Translations under genes and position numbers: made by a program
In this document: piece by piece, positions 1 through 5,482 of the stretch
Position numbering within the stretch: position 1 is the stretch's first letter
Layout: each line of letters opens with the position of its first letter
Notes under the pieces: model-generated
The model's database searches: none
The model's input: the letters and a program-made list of their open reading frames with translations, nothing else
Told to the model about the DNA's origin: nothing
Source of the DNA: Lachnospiraceae bacterium UBA3826
Lineage (GTDB): Bacteria > Bacillota > Clostridia > Lachnospirales > Lachnospiraceae
Direction of reading: 5' to 3'
NCBI GenBank assembly: GCA_002393095.1
Contig: DGII01000065.1
Location: forward strand, 1-5,482
DNA length: 5,482 bases

Positions 1-1002
1 CTCAGGCACACACCACTTTCCAAGATATGCTCTGTATGAGCCTATCGCTATACATGCGTCTATATACCCGATAAGCGTAAGCATCCTGTCGATATCCGCC
101 GAATGCTTCTCTACCTCCTTACGCATGCTGTAGAACTTGATAATATCTATATGAGTGAATATCTTGAGATAATCGAGTATAAGCTCTGCCGGATTACCGC
201 TCCCCGATGATGCGGACATGACAAGCCCTGAGAATCTACCGAAGGCCGACATTCTCCTTGCAAGCTCCTTAAGTTCACCTGTCTCGGCTGCTATCGCTTC
301 ATCCGAAAGCTTATATATGGCCTGAGTCCCTTTTATGAGCCTCATTACATATGAGAAGCTTATAATATACGGCTCTATCTGCCTTTTCTTCGCAAAATAC
401 GATATTCCGCCATAGAAAAGTGCGATAATGAGGACAAGCCCGCCGACTGTCGCATTAAATGCAAAAAGGATAATGGCAGCTATATATGCAGTAAGCAAGG
501 CATAATCCCATTTAAGCGAGCTATCATCCACCGAATCCAGATTATTGATATAATCGTATATGCTGTACTTACCGGTCCGCCCCATATCATGAAGTGCTAT
601 GGAAAGCTTAAGTCTTCCCTCACTGTCAGACATATAGTGGGTTATAAGCTTATCCGTGTCAGCATGATCCGGAGTCATGTCCGGTGTACGAAGCATATGA
701 TACAGATATTCATCTCCCGCCGAGGACAGGGTATAATTCATGGATCTGTATACCGCATCCATATTGAGATCATTCCATGTAATGTCATCGATATGGTATC
801 TGTCATTTACACAATGTGTATTATAATAACCTCTTATATGGACATACTCCCCGTCACTGTATGTACGTGTGCACGCCTTGCCGTAGGATTCCTTTATCCT
901 GCGTATCTCATATTTTCTTATCTTTTTATTATGATAGGCGCCATAGCATATTATGATCAATGCTATGACACCTATCATTACAGCCAATACAAGTGTCTCC
1001 AC
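1..1002 (-). CDS. Membrane-anchored MutS-family protein, N-terminal part (cut by window edge)
   Basis: I translated this by hand: 334 codons are open from a GTG at 1002-1000 to the window edge, so the C-terminal part, where the ATPase domain would lie, is not visible. Residues about 3-23 form a hydrophobic anchor followed by a basic stretch (HNKKIRK). Residues 76-107 (WNDL, then SSAGDEYLYHMLRTP) resemble the start of the MutS core/lever domain, where bacterial MutS has a T-x-x-G-x-x-L-L-x-x-x-L-x-x-P pattern. Residues about 168-186 and 187-204 form a hydrophobic hairpin followed by AKKR. Residues 305-334 (MLTLIGYIDACIAIGSYR, ending WCVPE) match the end of the MutS core (LD...A...YCRPE). The mismatch-recognition domain I of true MutS is absent. 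The positive-inside rule puts the soluble parts in the cytoplasm. The gene follows the deaminase gene by 26 bases. The start is only moderately sure: AGAAGG sits 11 bases upstream, an in-frame TAA lies two codons before the GTG, and TTG (codon 6) or ATG (codon 9) are alternatives. The family call is from motif memory. The function is unknown. Confidence 0.75.
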   Translation of the reverse strand, partial: METLVLAVMIGVIALIIICYGAYHNKKIRKYEIRRIKESYGKACTRTYSDGEYVHIRGYYNTHCVNDRYHIDDITWNDLNMDAVYRSMNYTLSSAGDEYLYHMLRTPDMTPDHADTDKLITHYMSDSEGRLKLSIALHDMGRTGKYSIYDYINNLDSVDDSSLKWDYALLTAYIAAIILFAFNATVGGLVLIIALFYGGISYFAKKRQIEPYIISFSYVMRLIKGTQAIYKLSDEAIAAETGELKELARRMSAFGRFSGLVMSASSGSGNPAELILDYLKIFTHIDIIKFYSMRKEVEKHSADIDRMLTLIGYIDACIAIGSYRAYLGKWCVPE

Positions 1003-1028
1003 GCTTTATATTACCTTCTTATGTTACG

Positions 1029-2300
1029 CTAACGCAACCTCTGCATTATCTCCTCAGACTTATTATATATCTCATCCACATCCGTATCGATGAATTCTCC
1101 GTTCATATACAGTATCTTACCGTCTATCATGGTCATCTTCACATTAGTCTTGCTGCCGCTGTAGACGATATTGTTGGGTATATTGAGTATGGGCTGCATA
1201 TTAGGCTGATGCAGATCGATCATTATGATATCCGCAAGCTTACCCTCGGCCAGTATATCCGTATCCGGATGCTCAAGCGTAGCCGAGCCGTTCACCGTAG
1301 CCATCTTAAGCACTTCCGTTGCGGGAACTGCAAGCGGGTCCATCTCTCTTAGCTTACCCAGCGCCGTGACCAGATACATCTCCCTGAACATATCCAGACA
1401 GTTATTGGAGCTTGGCCCGTCCGTACCAAGTGCCACTGTGATCCCGTCCTTAAGATAATCCGTTATGGGTGCTATGCCGCTTGCAAGCTTGGCATTGGAT
1501 GCCGGATTGGATACCACCATCACACCTCTGTTCTTAAGGATGGCTCTGTCTGCCTCATCTACCCATACACCATGATATATCACTCCGCCGTAATCGAAGA
1601 GTCCAAGCTTATCAAAGAGAGCGACCGGACTAAGTCCGTATCGTTCCTTACACTCCTCCACCTCTCTCTTGGTCTCTGACATATGTACATACATAGGAGC
1701 CTTGTATTTGGCAATAAGTCCGGCAGTATTCTCTAACAGTTCCTTATCGCAAGTATATTCGGCATGCAGTCCCATCTTAAAGCCTATAAGCGGATGCATG
1801 CCGTTAAGCTTATTGTATCTCTCCTCAAGAACCTCAAGCGTAGGCCCGAATTTATTAAGACCGGATACCAGCTCACATCTCATGCCCATCTCGATACATG
1901 CATCGGCTATTGTCTCAGGTGTGAGATACATATCCTCTATAGCCGTCACACCGCTTGTAAGATACTCAAGGATTGCAAGCTTGGTAAGATAATAGCAGTC
2001 TTCACCCGTCATCTTGGCTTCTCTGGGGAATATCTCATTGTTCAGCCAATCCTGCAGATTAAGGTCATCCGCAAGGGATCTGAAGGCTGTCATTCCTGAG
2101 TGTGTATGGCAGTCCTTAAGTCCCGGCATGAGTACATTGCCCTCGCAGTCGATCTCCTTATCAAAGGATGCATCCCCGGGCGCTCCATCACTTTTCCCCA
2201 CATAGCTTATCCTGTTGCCATCGATATGAAGCTCGCCTGAGAATATATCCTCATTCTCCTTCATACTGAGTATTCTTGCATTGTATAATCTGATCTTCAC
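1029..2300 (-). CDS. mtaD: 5'-methylthioadenosine/S-adenosylhomocysteine deaminase (amidohydrolase superfamily)
   Basis: This is a cytosolic metal-dependent hydrolase of the amidohydrolase superfamily (MtaD/SsnA/TrzN-like branch). It probably deaminates 5'-methylthioadenosine, S-adenosylhomocysteine or adenosine at C6. In numbering from the upstream ATG, the metal ligands are H69 and H71 (HTH), H210 (YVHMSE) and D298 (GTDGPSSNN). H183, E213 and H247 sit where the MtaD family has substrate-binding and catalytic residues, and W89 lies in the LQDWL motif. NPASNAKL, typical of the family, is at 269-276. The barrel is flanked by the usual split beta-sandwich: residues 1-60 and the C-terminal end from about 350. 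The length (423 aa from the GTG) is normal. I chose GTG at 2300 because GGAGG (2310-2306) lies 5 bases before it and the protein then begins MKIRLYNARIL. The ATG at 2312 overlaps that ribosome binding site and has none of its own. The gene lies 77 bases after the purine nucleoside phosphorylase gene. Guanine deaminase or another aminohydrolase is less likely but not excluded. Confidence 0.88.
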   Translation of the reverse strand: MKIRLYNARILSMKENEDIFSGELHIDGNRISYVGKSDGAPGDASFDKEIDCEGNVLMPGLKDCHTHSGMTAFRSLADDLNLQDWLNNEIFPREAKMTGEDCYYLTKLAILEYLTSGVTAIEDMYLTPETIADACIEMGMRCELVSGLNKFGPTLEVLEERYNKLNGMHPLIGFKMGLHAEYTCDKELLENTAGLIAKYKAPMYVHMSETKREVEECKERYGLSPVALFDKLGLFDYGGVIYHGVWVDEADRAILKNRGVMVVSNPASNAKLASGIAPITDYLKDGITVALGTDGPSSNNCLDMFREMYLVTALGKLREMDPLAVPATEVLKMATVNGSATLEHPDTDILAEGKLADIIMIDLHQPNMQPILNIPNNIVYSGSKTNVKMTMIDGKILYMNGEFIDTDVDEIYNKSEEIMQRLR

Positions 2301-2305
2301 GTTAT

Positions 2306-2310
2306 CCTCC
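2306..2310 (-). promoter_or_regulatory. Ribosome binding site deciding the deaminase start
   Basis: GGAGG reads 5'-3' on the minus strand, 5 bases (ataac) before the GTG at 2300-2298. The in-frame ATG at 2312-2310 shares its G with this site, so it would have no ribosome binding site upstream of it. This favours the GTG start, giving a protein shorter by four residues. Confidence 0.75.
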
Positions 2311-2320
2311 ATTATGATAT

Positions 2321-2374
2321 AAGTAAGTCAACCGGTTACTTCCCAACAACCATACCTTAATGATCATCCATTAA
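2321..2374. repeat. Short inverted repeats between pnp and the deaminase gene
   Basis: The 77-base gap holds two small dyads. TTAATG at 2357-2362 pairs perfectly with CATTAA at 2369-2374 across a 6-base loop. AAGTAA at 2321-2326 pairs with TTACTT at 2336-2341, and an AACCGGTT palindrome (2330-2337) lies within and beside it. Neither has a GC-rich stem followed by a T run, so neither is a convincing terminator. They might be weak mRNA processing or protein-binding sites, or chance. Confidence 0.35.
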
Positions 2375-2377
2375 TCA

Positions 2378-3199
2378 TCAAAATCTCTTAACGGATTCCG
2401 TGAGCAGCTTCTTGAACTTCGGAGCCGCCTCATTGGCAGCCGCCTGAACCTCCTCATGAGTAAGCGGATTCTCTGTCATTCCTGCTGCAAGATTGCATAC
2501 GCATGATATACCGCATATCTTCATACCCATGTGATTGGCTGCTATAGCCTCGACCACCGTAGACATGCCCACAGCGTCTACCCCCAGTGTACGAAGCATC
2601 TTAATCTCAGCCGGAGATTCGAAGCTTGGCCCCGTAAGCTGTGCATATACGCCTTCCTTAAGCGTGATGCCGTTAGCCTCTGCCTGACCTCGTATTATAT
2701 CCTGAAGCTCCTTGTCATATACATGAGTCATATCGGGGAATCTGGTTCCCAGTTCATCTATATTGGGTCCGATCAGAGGATTGGGAGCAAAGCAACTGAT
2801 GTGATCTGTTATCAGCATGAAATCTCCCGCTCCAAAGTCCGGATTAAGTCCGCCCGATGCATTGGTTAAAAACAGTATCTTCGCTCCGAGCAGCCTCATA
2901 AGCCTCGCCGGAAGCACCACATCCGATATGGGATATCCCTCATAGTAGTGAACTCTTCCCTTCATGCATACAACAGGAACCTTATCCACATATCCGAAGA
3001 TGAACTTGCCTGCATGTCCCGGTACCGTGGATATAGGGAAGCCCTCGATATCATGATAATCGATCTCACACTCCACCCTGATATCATTGGCATAGTCACC
3101 CAGACCCGATCCGAGAACTATTGCTACCTTAGGCTCGAAATCAGTCCTTTCACGTACACTCTTAACACAGCTTATCAGTTTTTCATATATCTCGTTCAT
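2378..3199 (-). CDS. punA: Purine nucleoside phosphorylase, trimeric PNP/MTAP family
   Basis: This cytosolic enzyme cleaves purine (deoxy)nucleosides with phosphate to the free base and (deoxy)ribose-1-phosphate. In numbering from ATG at 3199 (273 aa, normal for the homotrimeric family), the phosphate site is S31 in GSGLG, R82 and H84 in GRVHYYEGY, and A114 in TNASGG, with S213 near. The base and ribose site is Y86, F193 and E194 (PSFESPAE), M212, N236 and H248 (THEEV). E194 and N236 match the Glu/Asn pair that selects 6-oxopurines (inosine, guanosine) in human PNP. MTA phosphorylases have different residues there. H248 matches the His that contacts the ribose 5'-OH. The start is the ATG preceded by GGAGGG at 5 bases. 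A TTG six codons upstream (3217) is open in frame, but the ribosome binding site would then lie inside the gene. It is the first gene of a probable operon with the deaminase and the MutS-like gene, and has its own likely promoter overlapping the upstream terminator. Confidence 0.93.
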   Translation of the reverse strand: MNEIYEKLISCVKSVRERTDFEPKVAIVLGSGLGDYANDIRVECEIDYHDIEGFPISTVPGHAGKFIFGYVDKVPVVCMKGRVHYYEGYPISDVVLPARLMRLLGAKILFLTNASGGLNPDFGAGDFMLITDHISCFAPNPLIGPNIDELGTRFPDMTHVYDKELQDIIRGQAEANGITLKEGVYAQLTGPSFESPAEIKMLRTLGVDAVGMSTVVEAIAANHMGMKICGISCVCNLAAGMTENPLTHEEVQAAANEAAPKFKKLLTESVKRF

Positions 3200-3204
3200 T
3201 ATGT

Positions 3205-3210
3205 CCCTCC
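3205..3210 (-). promoter_or_regulatory. Ribosome binding site of pnp
   Basis: GGAGGG on the minus strand lies 5 bases before the ATG at 3199-3197. It fixes that ATG as the start over the in-frame TTG at 3217. Confidence 0.8.
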
Positions 3211-3250
3211 ATATCAAGTACTTTTAGGCTTTTATCGTACTACCTCGTAT

Positions 3251-3279
3251 AGTATATCAAAAAACCCCGACCGTGAAAA
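3251..3279 (-). promoter_or_regulatory. Probable sigma-A promoter of the pnp operon
   Basis: On the minus strand, TTTTCA (3279-3274, 4 of 6 matches to the -35 consensus) is separated by 17 bases from TATACT (3256-3251, 5 of 6 matches to the -10 consensus). The predicted transcript would start near 3244, leaving a leader of about 45 bases before the ATG. That is too short for a purine riboswitch. The -35 falls in the loop of the upstream gene's terminator and the spacer spans its 3' stem arm and T run. The 12 bases around the -10 are identical to those at the promoter of the lipoprotein gene, which supports the call. Confidence 0.55.
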
Positions 3280-3288
3280 GTCGGGGTT
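3259..3288 (-). terminator. Rho-independent terminator of the DUF3048 lipoprotein gene
   Basis: On the minus strand, AACCCCGAC (3288-3280) pairs perfectly with GTCGGGGTT (3271-3263) around an 8-base loop. The stem is followed by a run of T residues reaching 3259. It begins 24 bases after the stop codon of the lipoprotein gene. This is a textbook intrinsic terminator and separates that gene from the pnp operon. Confidence 0.93.
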
Positions 3289-3312
3289 ATAAGTTGATAC
3301 ATTATCTTAGTG

Positions 3313-4425
3313 TCAGTTCAGTGTGATCTCGTCCCAGTAATCATCAGGTACGATTCCTACATATGTCATTCCTGCATTGAGTGTGACCTCATCGCCGTTC
3401 TCAAGGTAGAAGTGAGTAATACCGTTCTCTGTACTCTTCTCCCATGTTACCTTCACAGCCTTACCATCCGTGATATAGTAGCCATCTCCCTTGCCGGCTT
3501 CACCCATCATCTCGTATGCACAATAACCGTTCTTATCAAGCTGGAAAAGTCCTGCGCTCTGAAGAAGCACATTCTTAAAGGTAAGCGCCTCTCCCGTCTT
3601 GCCGTCTGCATGTACCTTACCATATACATAGTATGTATACAATCCGGTAGACTCATCATACTTAAGCTCTGACTTGGTATGCTTGAAAGCCGCACTGAGG
3701 TTGATGTCCTTGGCATCCTCTCCCTCAATCTCTACGGGCTTAGACTTGGTAGAGAACTTGAAGTGGGGTCCCTCATAATAATCATCATACTCGGTCGAAT
3801 ATGACGACTTCTCAAAAGCCTTCTCAAGATCGCCCTTAACTATATACTCGGTGAACTCTCTTGCCTTACCGTTATTCACACGTGAGAATATACCGGAGAA
3901 ATGCTGTGCATAATCATGTGCAAGGTATGTATCGATGTAGAAAGGACCTCCATCATGACACATAACCGCATTATACTCACCGGCTACCCATATATTGGTA
4001 GGACGTATACTTCTTATGGAACCAAGCTGTTCAATATTGCCCCAGTCCTTATAGATGACCATAAGTCTGGTGATACGATCATTAGCAGTACTGTTGACCA
4101 TCTCGTATATGATATCGGCACTGTTAAGTCCATAGTGAGGAAGCGCTGTGCTCTCATTATCAACCATGGCCGCTATAGGCTTCTGCTTCTCAATCGCCGC
4201 ATCTATAGGAAGTCCTGTGAGCTCACTGTACACCATACCCTCCGGAAGTGCTTCCTCTTCTTCGGCGCTGCTCTCTTCAACCTCTGTCGCTACAGGCTCC
4301 TCGATAGGTATTATCTCCGGCGTTATGGGGTCCTGTGCCGTCGTCTCCTTCTCCTTATTGCCGCAAGCAGCGAATACAAGACAACTGCTTAAGCATAGCA
4401 ATGCGATAACTAACTTCTTTTTCAT
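3313..4425 (-). CDS. DUF3048 domain lipoprotein (YerB-like)
   Basis: This is a predicted exported lipoprotein of 370 aa. Residues 1-20 are a signal peptide (MKKK, a hydrophobic core, then VFAAC), with C21 as the likely lipidated cysteine, so the protein should sit on the outer face of the membrane. Residues 30-62 form an acidic, proline-rich linker, including EESSAEEEE. The N-terminal DUF3048 domain covers about 67-215: ELTGLPID (68-75), KPIAAMVDN (82-90), ADIIYE (103-108), ITRLMVIY (118-125), SIRSIRP (136-142) and HDGG (157-160). The C-terminal half, about 220-360, fits the second DUF3048 domain, ending WEK...NGDEVTLNAGMTYVGIVP. The length is usual for the family. R138, R141 and H157 are good candidates for functional residues. 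AAGGAAG lies 8 bases before the ATG. The gene has its own promoter and terminator, so it is probably monocistronic. The biochemical role of the family is not established as far as I know, and I assign none. Confidence 0.88.
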   Translation of the reverse strand: MKKKLVIALLCLSSCLVFAACGNKEKETTAQDPITPEIIPIEEPVATEVEESSAEEEEALPEGMVYSELTGLPIDAAIEKQKPIAAMVDNESTALPHYGLNSADIIYEMVNSTANDRITRLMVIYKDWGNIEQLGSIRSIRPTNIWVAGEYNAVMCHDGGPFYIDTYLAHDYAQHFSGIFSRVNNGKAREFTEYIVKGDLEKAFEKSSYSTEYDDYYEGPHFKFSTKSKPVEIEGEDAKDINLSAAFKHTKSELKYDESTGLYTYYVYGKVHADGKTGEALTFKNVLLQSAGLFQLDKNGYCAYEMMGEAGKGDGYYITDGKAVKVTWEKSTENGITHFYLENGDEVTLNAGMTYVGIVPDDYWDEITLN

Positions 4426-4466
4426 AACTGTATCTTCCTTTCCTTAACTCCCATCAAACCTTGTAT

Positions 4467-4495
4467 AGTATATCCGAAAGTCATCATCAATTCAA
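4467..4495 (-). promoter_or_regulatory. Sigma-A-type promoter of the DUF3048 gene
   Basis: On the minus strand, TTGAAT (4495-4490, 4 of 6 consensus matches) and TATACT (4472-4467, 5 of 6) are separated by exactly 17 bases. Transcription would begin near 4460, giving a leader of about 35 bases that carries the ribosome binding site at 4440-4434. Confidence 0.65.
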
Positions 4496-4501
4496 GTATA
4501 A

Positions 4502-4540
4502 TATGACACAAAATTAAGTCATAAAATCACGTCTTTTATG
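4502..4540. repeat. Nested AT-rich inverted repeats downstream of tyrS
   Basis: TATGAC (4502-4507) pairs with GTCATA (4518-4523) across 10 bases. CATAAAA (4520-4526) pairs with TTTTATG (4534-4540) across 7 bases. The two dyads share bases 4520-4523, so as RNA hairpins they could not both form. They lie between the tyrS stop (4556) and the next promoter. They could act as a weak tyrS 3' end or as a binding site upstream of the promoter. Both stems are AT-rich and neither is a classic terminator. Confidence 0.35.
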
Positions 4541-4555
4541 CAAATATATGATTTA

Positions 4556-5482
4556 TCATCCGAAAATCACACGCCTATAGCTCTTTTTACCTCTTTTAAG
4601 GACGATGCCGTCTCCTCCAAGGTCTTCCGGTGCGTACAGCTTCTTGATATCCGTTATCTTCTCGTCATTTACCGATACACCACCCTGTTCAACCGCACGT
4701 CTTGCGTCGCTTCTTGATGCTGTAAGTCCGGATACGGTAAGAAGACCCAGAATATCGATCTTACCGTCTCTTAAATCAGCATCCGTAACCGTAACTGTGG
4801 GCATATCAAGAGTTCCCTCTCCTGAGAAAAGCGCTCTGGCAGACTCCTCCGCCTTCTTAGCCTCTTCCTCTCCGTGAACAAGCTTTGTAAGCTCGTATGC
4901 CAGTATCTCCTTAGCCTTATTAAGCTCTGCTCCTTCCCACTTATCCATCTTCTCTATTTCATCAAGAGGAAGGAAGGTAAGCATACGGATACACTTAAGC
5001 ACATCCGAATCACCTACATTTCTCCAGTACTGATAGAAGTCAAAGGGCGAGGTCTTATTCGGATCAAGCCATACCGCTCCCTTGCTTGTCTTACCCATCT
5101 TCTTACCCTCGGAATTAAGCAGGAGCGTCACTGTCATGGCGTATGCATCCTTACCTGTCTTCTTCCTTATAAGCTCAGTACCGCCGAGCATATTCGACCA
5201 CTGATCGTCACCTCCGAACTGCATGTTGCAGCCGTAGTTCTCATGAAGGTAATAGAAGTCATAAGACTGCATTATCATATAGTTGAATTCAAGGAAGCTT
5301 AAGCCCTTCTCCATCCTGTTCTTGTAGCACTCCGCGCGCAGCATGTTATTGACTGAGAAGCATGTTCCCACATCCCTTAACAGATCAATGTAATTCAGCT
5401 TAAGGAGCCAGTCGGCGTTATTGACCATGATCGCCTTATCCTCGCCGAATTCTATGAAGCGCTCCATCTGCTTCTTGAAGCA
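4556..5482 (-). CDS. tyrS: Tyrosyl-tRNA synthetase, C-terminal 308 residues (5' end outside window)
   Basis: This cytosolic class I aminoacyl-tRNA synthetase charges tRNA-Tyr. The reading frame runs open to the window edge: the five codons before the first visible Met read CFKKQ, so that Met (5467) is internal. About 100 N-terminal residues, with the HIGH motif, are missing from view. In numbering of the visible part, GEDKAIMVNNADWL (13-26) is the end of the CP1-like region. YDFYYLH (74-80) and QFGGDDQWSN (88-97) are the tyrosine-binding segment. KMGKT (128-132) is the KMSKS-type loop, in the KxGKT form of the E. coli-type TyrRS. SPFDFYQYWRN (145-155) follows. The C-terminal S4-like RNA-binding domain spans about 240-305 (LTVSGLTASRSDARRAVEQGGVSVN). 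The stop is TGA at 4558-4556. No strong terminator follows. Any T-box leader would lie beyond the window. Confidence 0.97.
   Translation of the reverse strand, partial: CFKKQMERFIEFGEDKAIMVNNADWLLKLNYIDLLRDVGTCFSVNNMLRAECYKNRMEKGLSFLEFNYMIMQSYDFYYLHENYGCNMQFGGDDQWSNMLGGTELIRKKTGKDAYAMTVTLLLNSEGKKMGKTSKGAVWLDPNKTSPFDFYQYWRNVGDSDVLKCIRMLTFLPLDEIEKMDKWEGAELNKAKEILAYELTKLVHGEEEAKKAEESARALFSGEGTLDMPTVTVTDADLRDGKIDILGLLTVSGLTASRSDARRAVEQGGVSVNDEKITDIKKLYAPEDLGGDGIVLKRGKKSYRRVIFG

Noticed and set aside
589..1032. Open frame of 147 codons on the plus strand
   Set aside because: It lies antisense to the start of the MutS-like gene. The minus-strand frame has recognisable motifs and membrane segments, while this one is Ile/Tyr/Cys/His-rich noise with no ribosome binding site.
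2310..2335. Promoter with TTGACT (minus strand, near 2334-2329) in front of the deaminase gene
   Set aside because: The best -10-like sequence (CATAAT) is only about 10 bases downstream and nothing acceptable lies at 16-18 bases, so an internal promoter is not supported.
2357..2374. Terminator between pnp and the deaminase gene
   Set aside because: The stem is only 6 AT-rich base pairs with a 6-base loop and is not followed by a T run, so it is unlikely to stop transcription.
3200..3245. Possible purine riboswitch in front of pnp
   Set aside because: The predicted leader is only about 45 bases, and I see no three-way junction or the conserved loop sequences of purine aptamers.
3507..3728. 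Minus-strand frame of 73 codons inside the lipoprotein gene
   Set aside because: It is an out-of-frame shadow of the DUF3048 gene, which is well supported by domain motifs throughout.
3901..4392. Open frame of 163 codons on the plus strand
   Set aside because: It is fully antisense to the DUF3048 lipoprotein gene, has no plausible start context and shows no recognisable motif.
4148..4447. Ser-rich plus-strand frame resembling an exported protein
   Set aside because: The Ser/Ala/Ile bias comes from reading the acidic linker and signal peptide codons of the lipoprotein gene in reverse. It has no ribosome binding site.

Overview
The window is an ordinary chromosomal segment of a low-to-mid GC Firmicute, most likely a clostridium of the Lachnospiraceae type. 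The reasons are the frequent ATA (Ile), AGA and AGG codons, strong GGAGG ribosome binding sites, an acid-rich DUF3048 lipoprotein and a membrane-anchored MutS-like protein. The genus is an inference from style and cannot be fixed from this sequence. All five genes lie on the minus strand, so transcription runs from high to low coordinates. Two genes are cut by the window edges, and no gene-free stretch exceeds about 130 bases.

In transcription order: (1) the C-terminal three quarters of tyrosyl-tRNA synthetase, tyrS (4556-5482). (2) A 130-base AT-rich gap with nested inverted repeats and a good sigma-A-type promoter. (3) A DUF3048 (YerB-like) lipoprotein gene (3313-4425), closed by a clear rho-independent terminator (3259-3288). 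(4) A three-gene set, probably one operon: purine nucleoside phosphorylase (2378-3199), a 5'-methylthioadenosine/S-adenosylhomocysteine deaminase-type amidohydrolase (1029-2300), and the first 334 residues of a MutS-like protein with three predicted membrane segments (1-1002). The promoter proposed for this set lies partly inside the terminator of the preceding lipoprotein gene.

The deaminase and the phosphorylase form a plausible salvage pair. The deaminase converts adenine-type thionucleosides (MTA, SAH) or adenosine to 6-oxopurine nucleosides. The phosphorylase carries the Glu and Asn typical of 6-oxopurine recognition and would release hypoxanthine and a (deoxy)ribose-1-phosphate. The role of the MutS-like protein is unknown. 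No mobile element, CRISPR array, RNA gene or defence system is visible, and I find no evidence for a wholly new system. The most interesting points are the membrane-anchored MutS homologue, the deaminase-phosphorylase pairing and the overlapping terminator and promoter.
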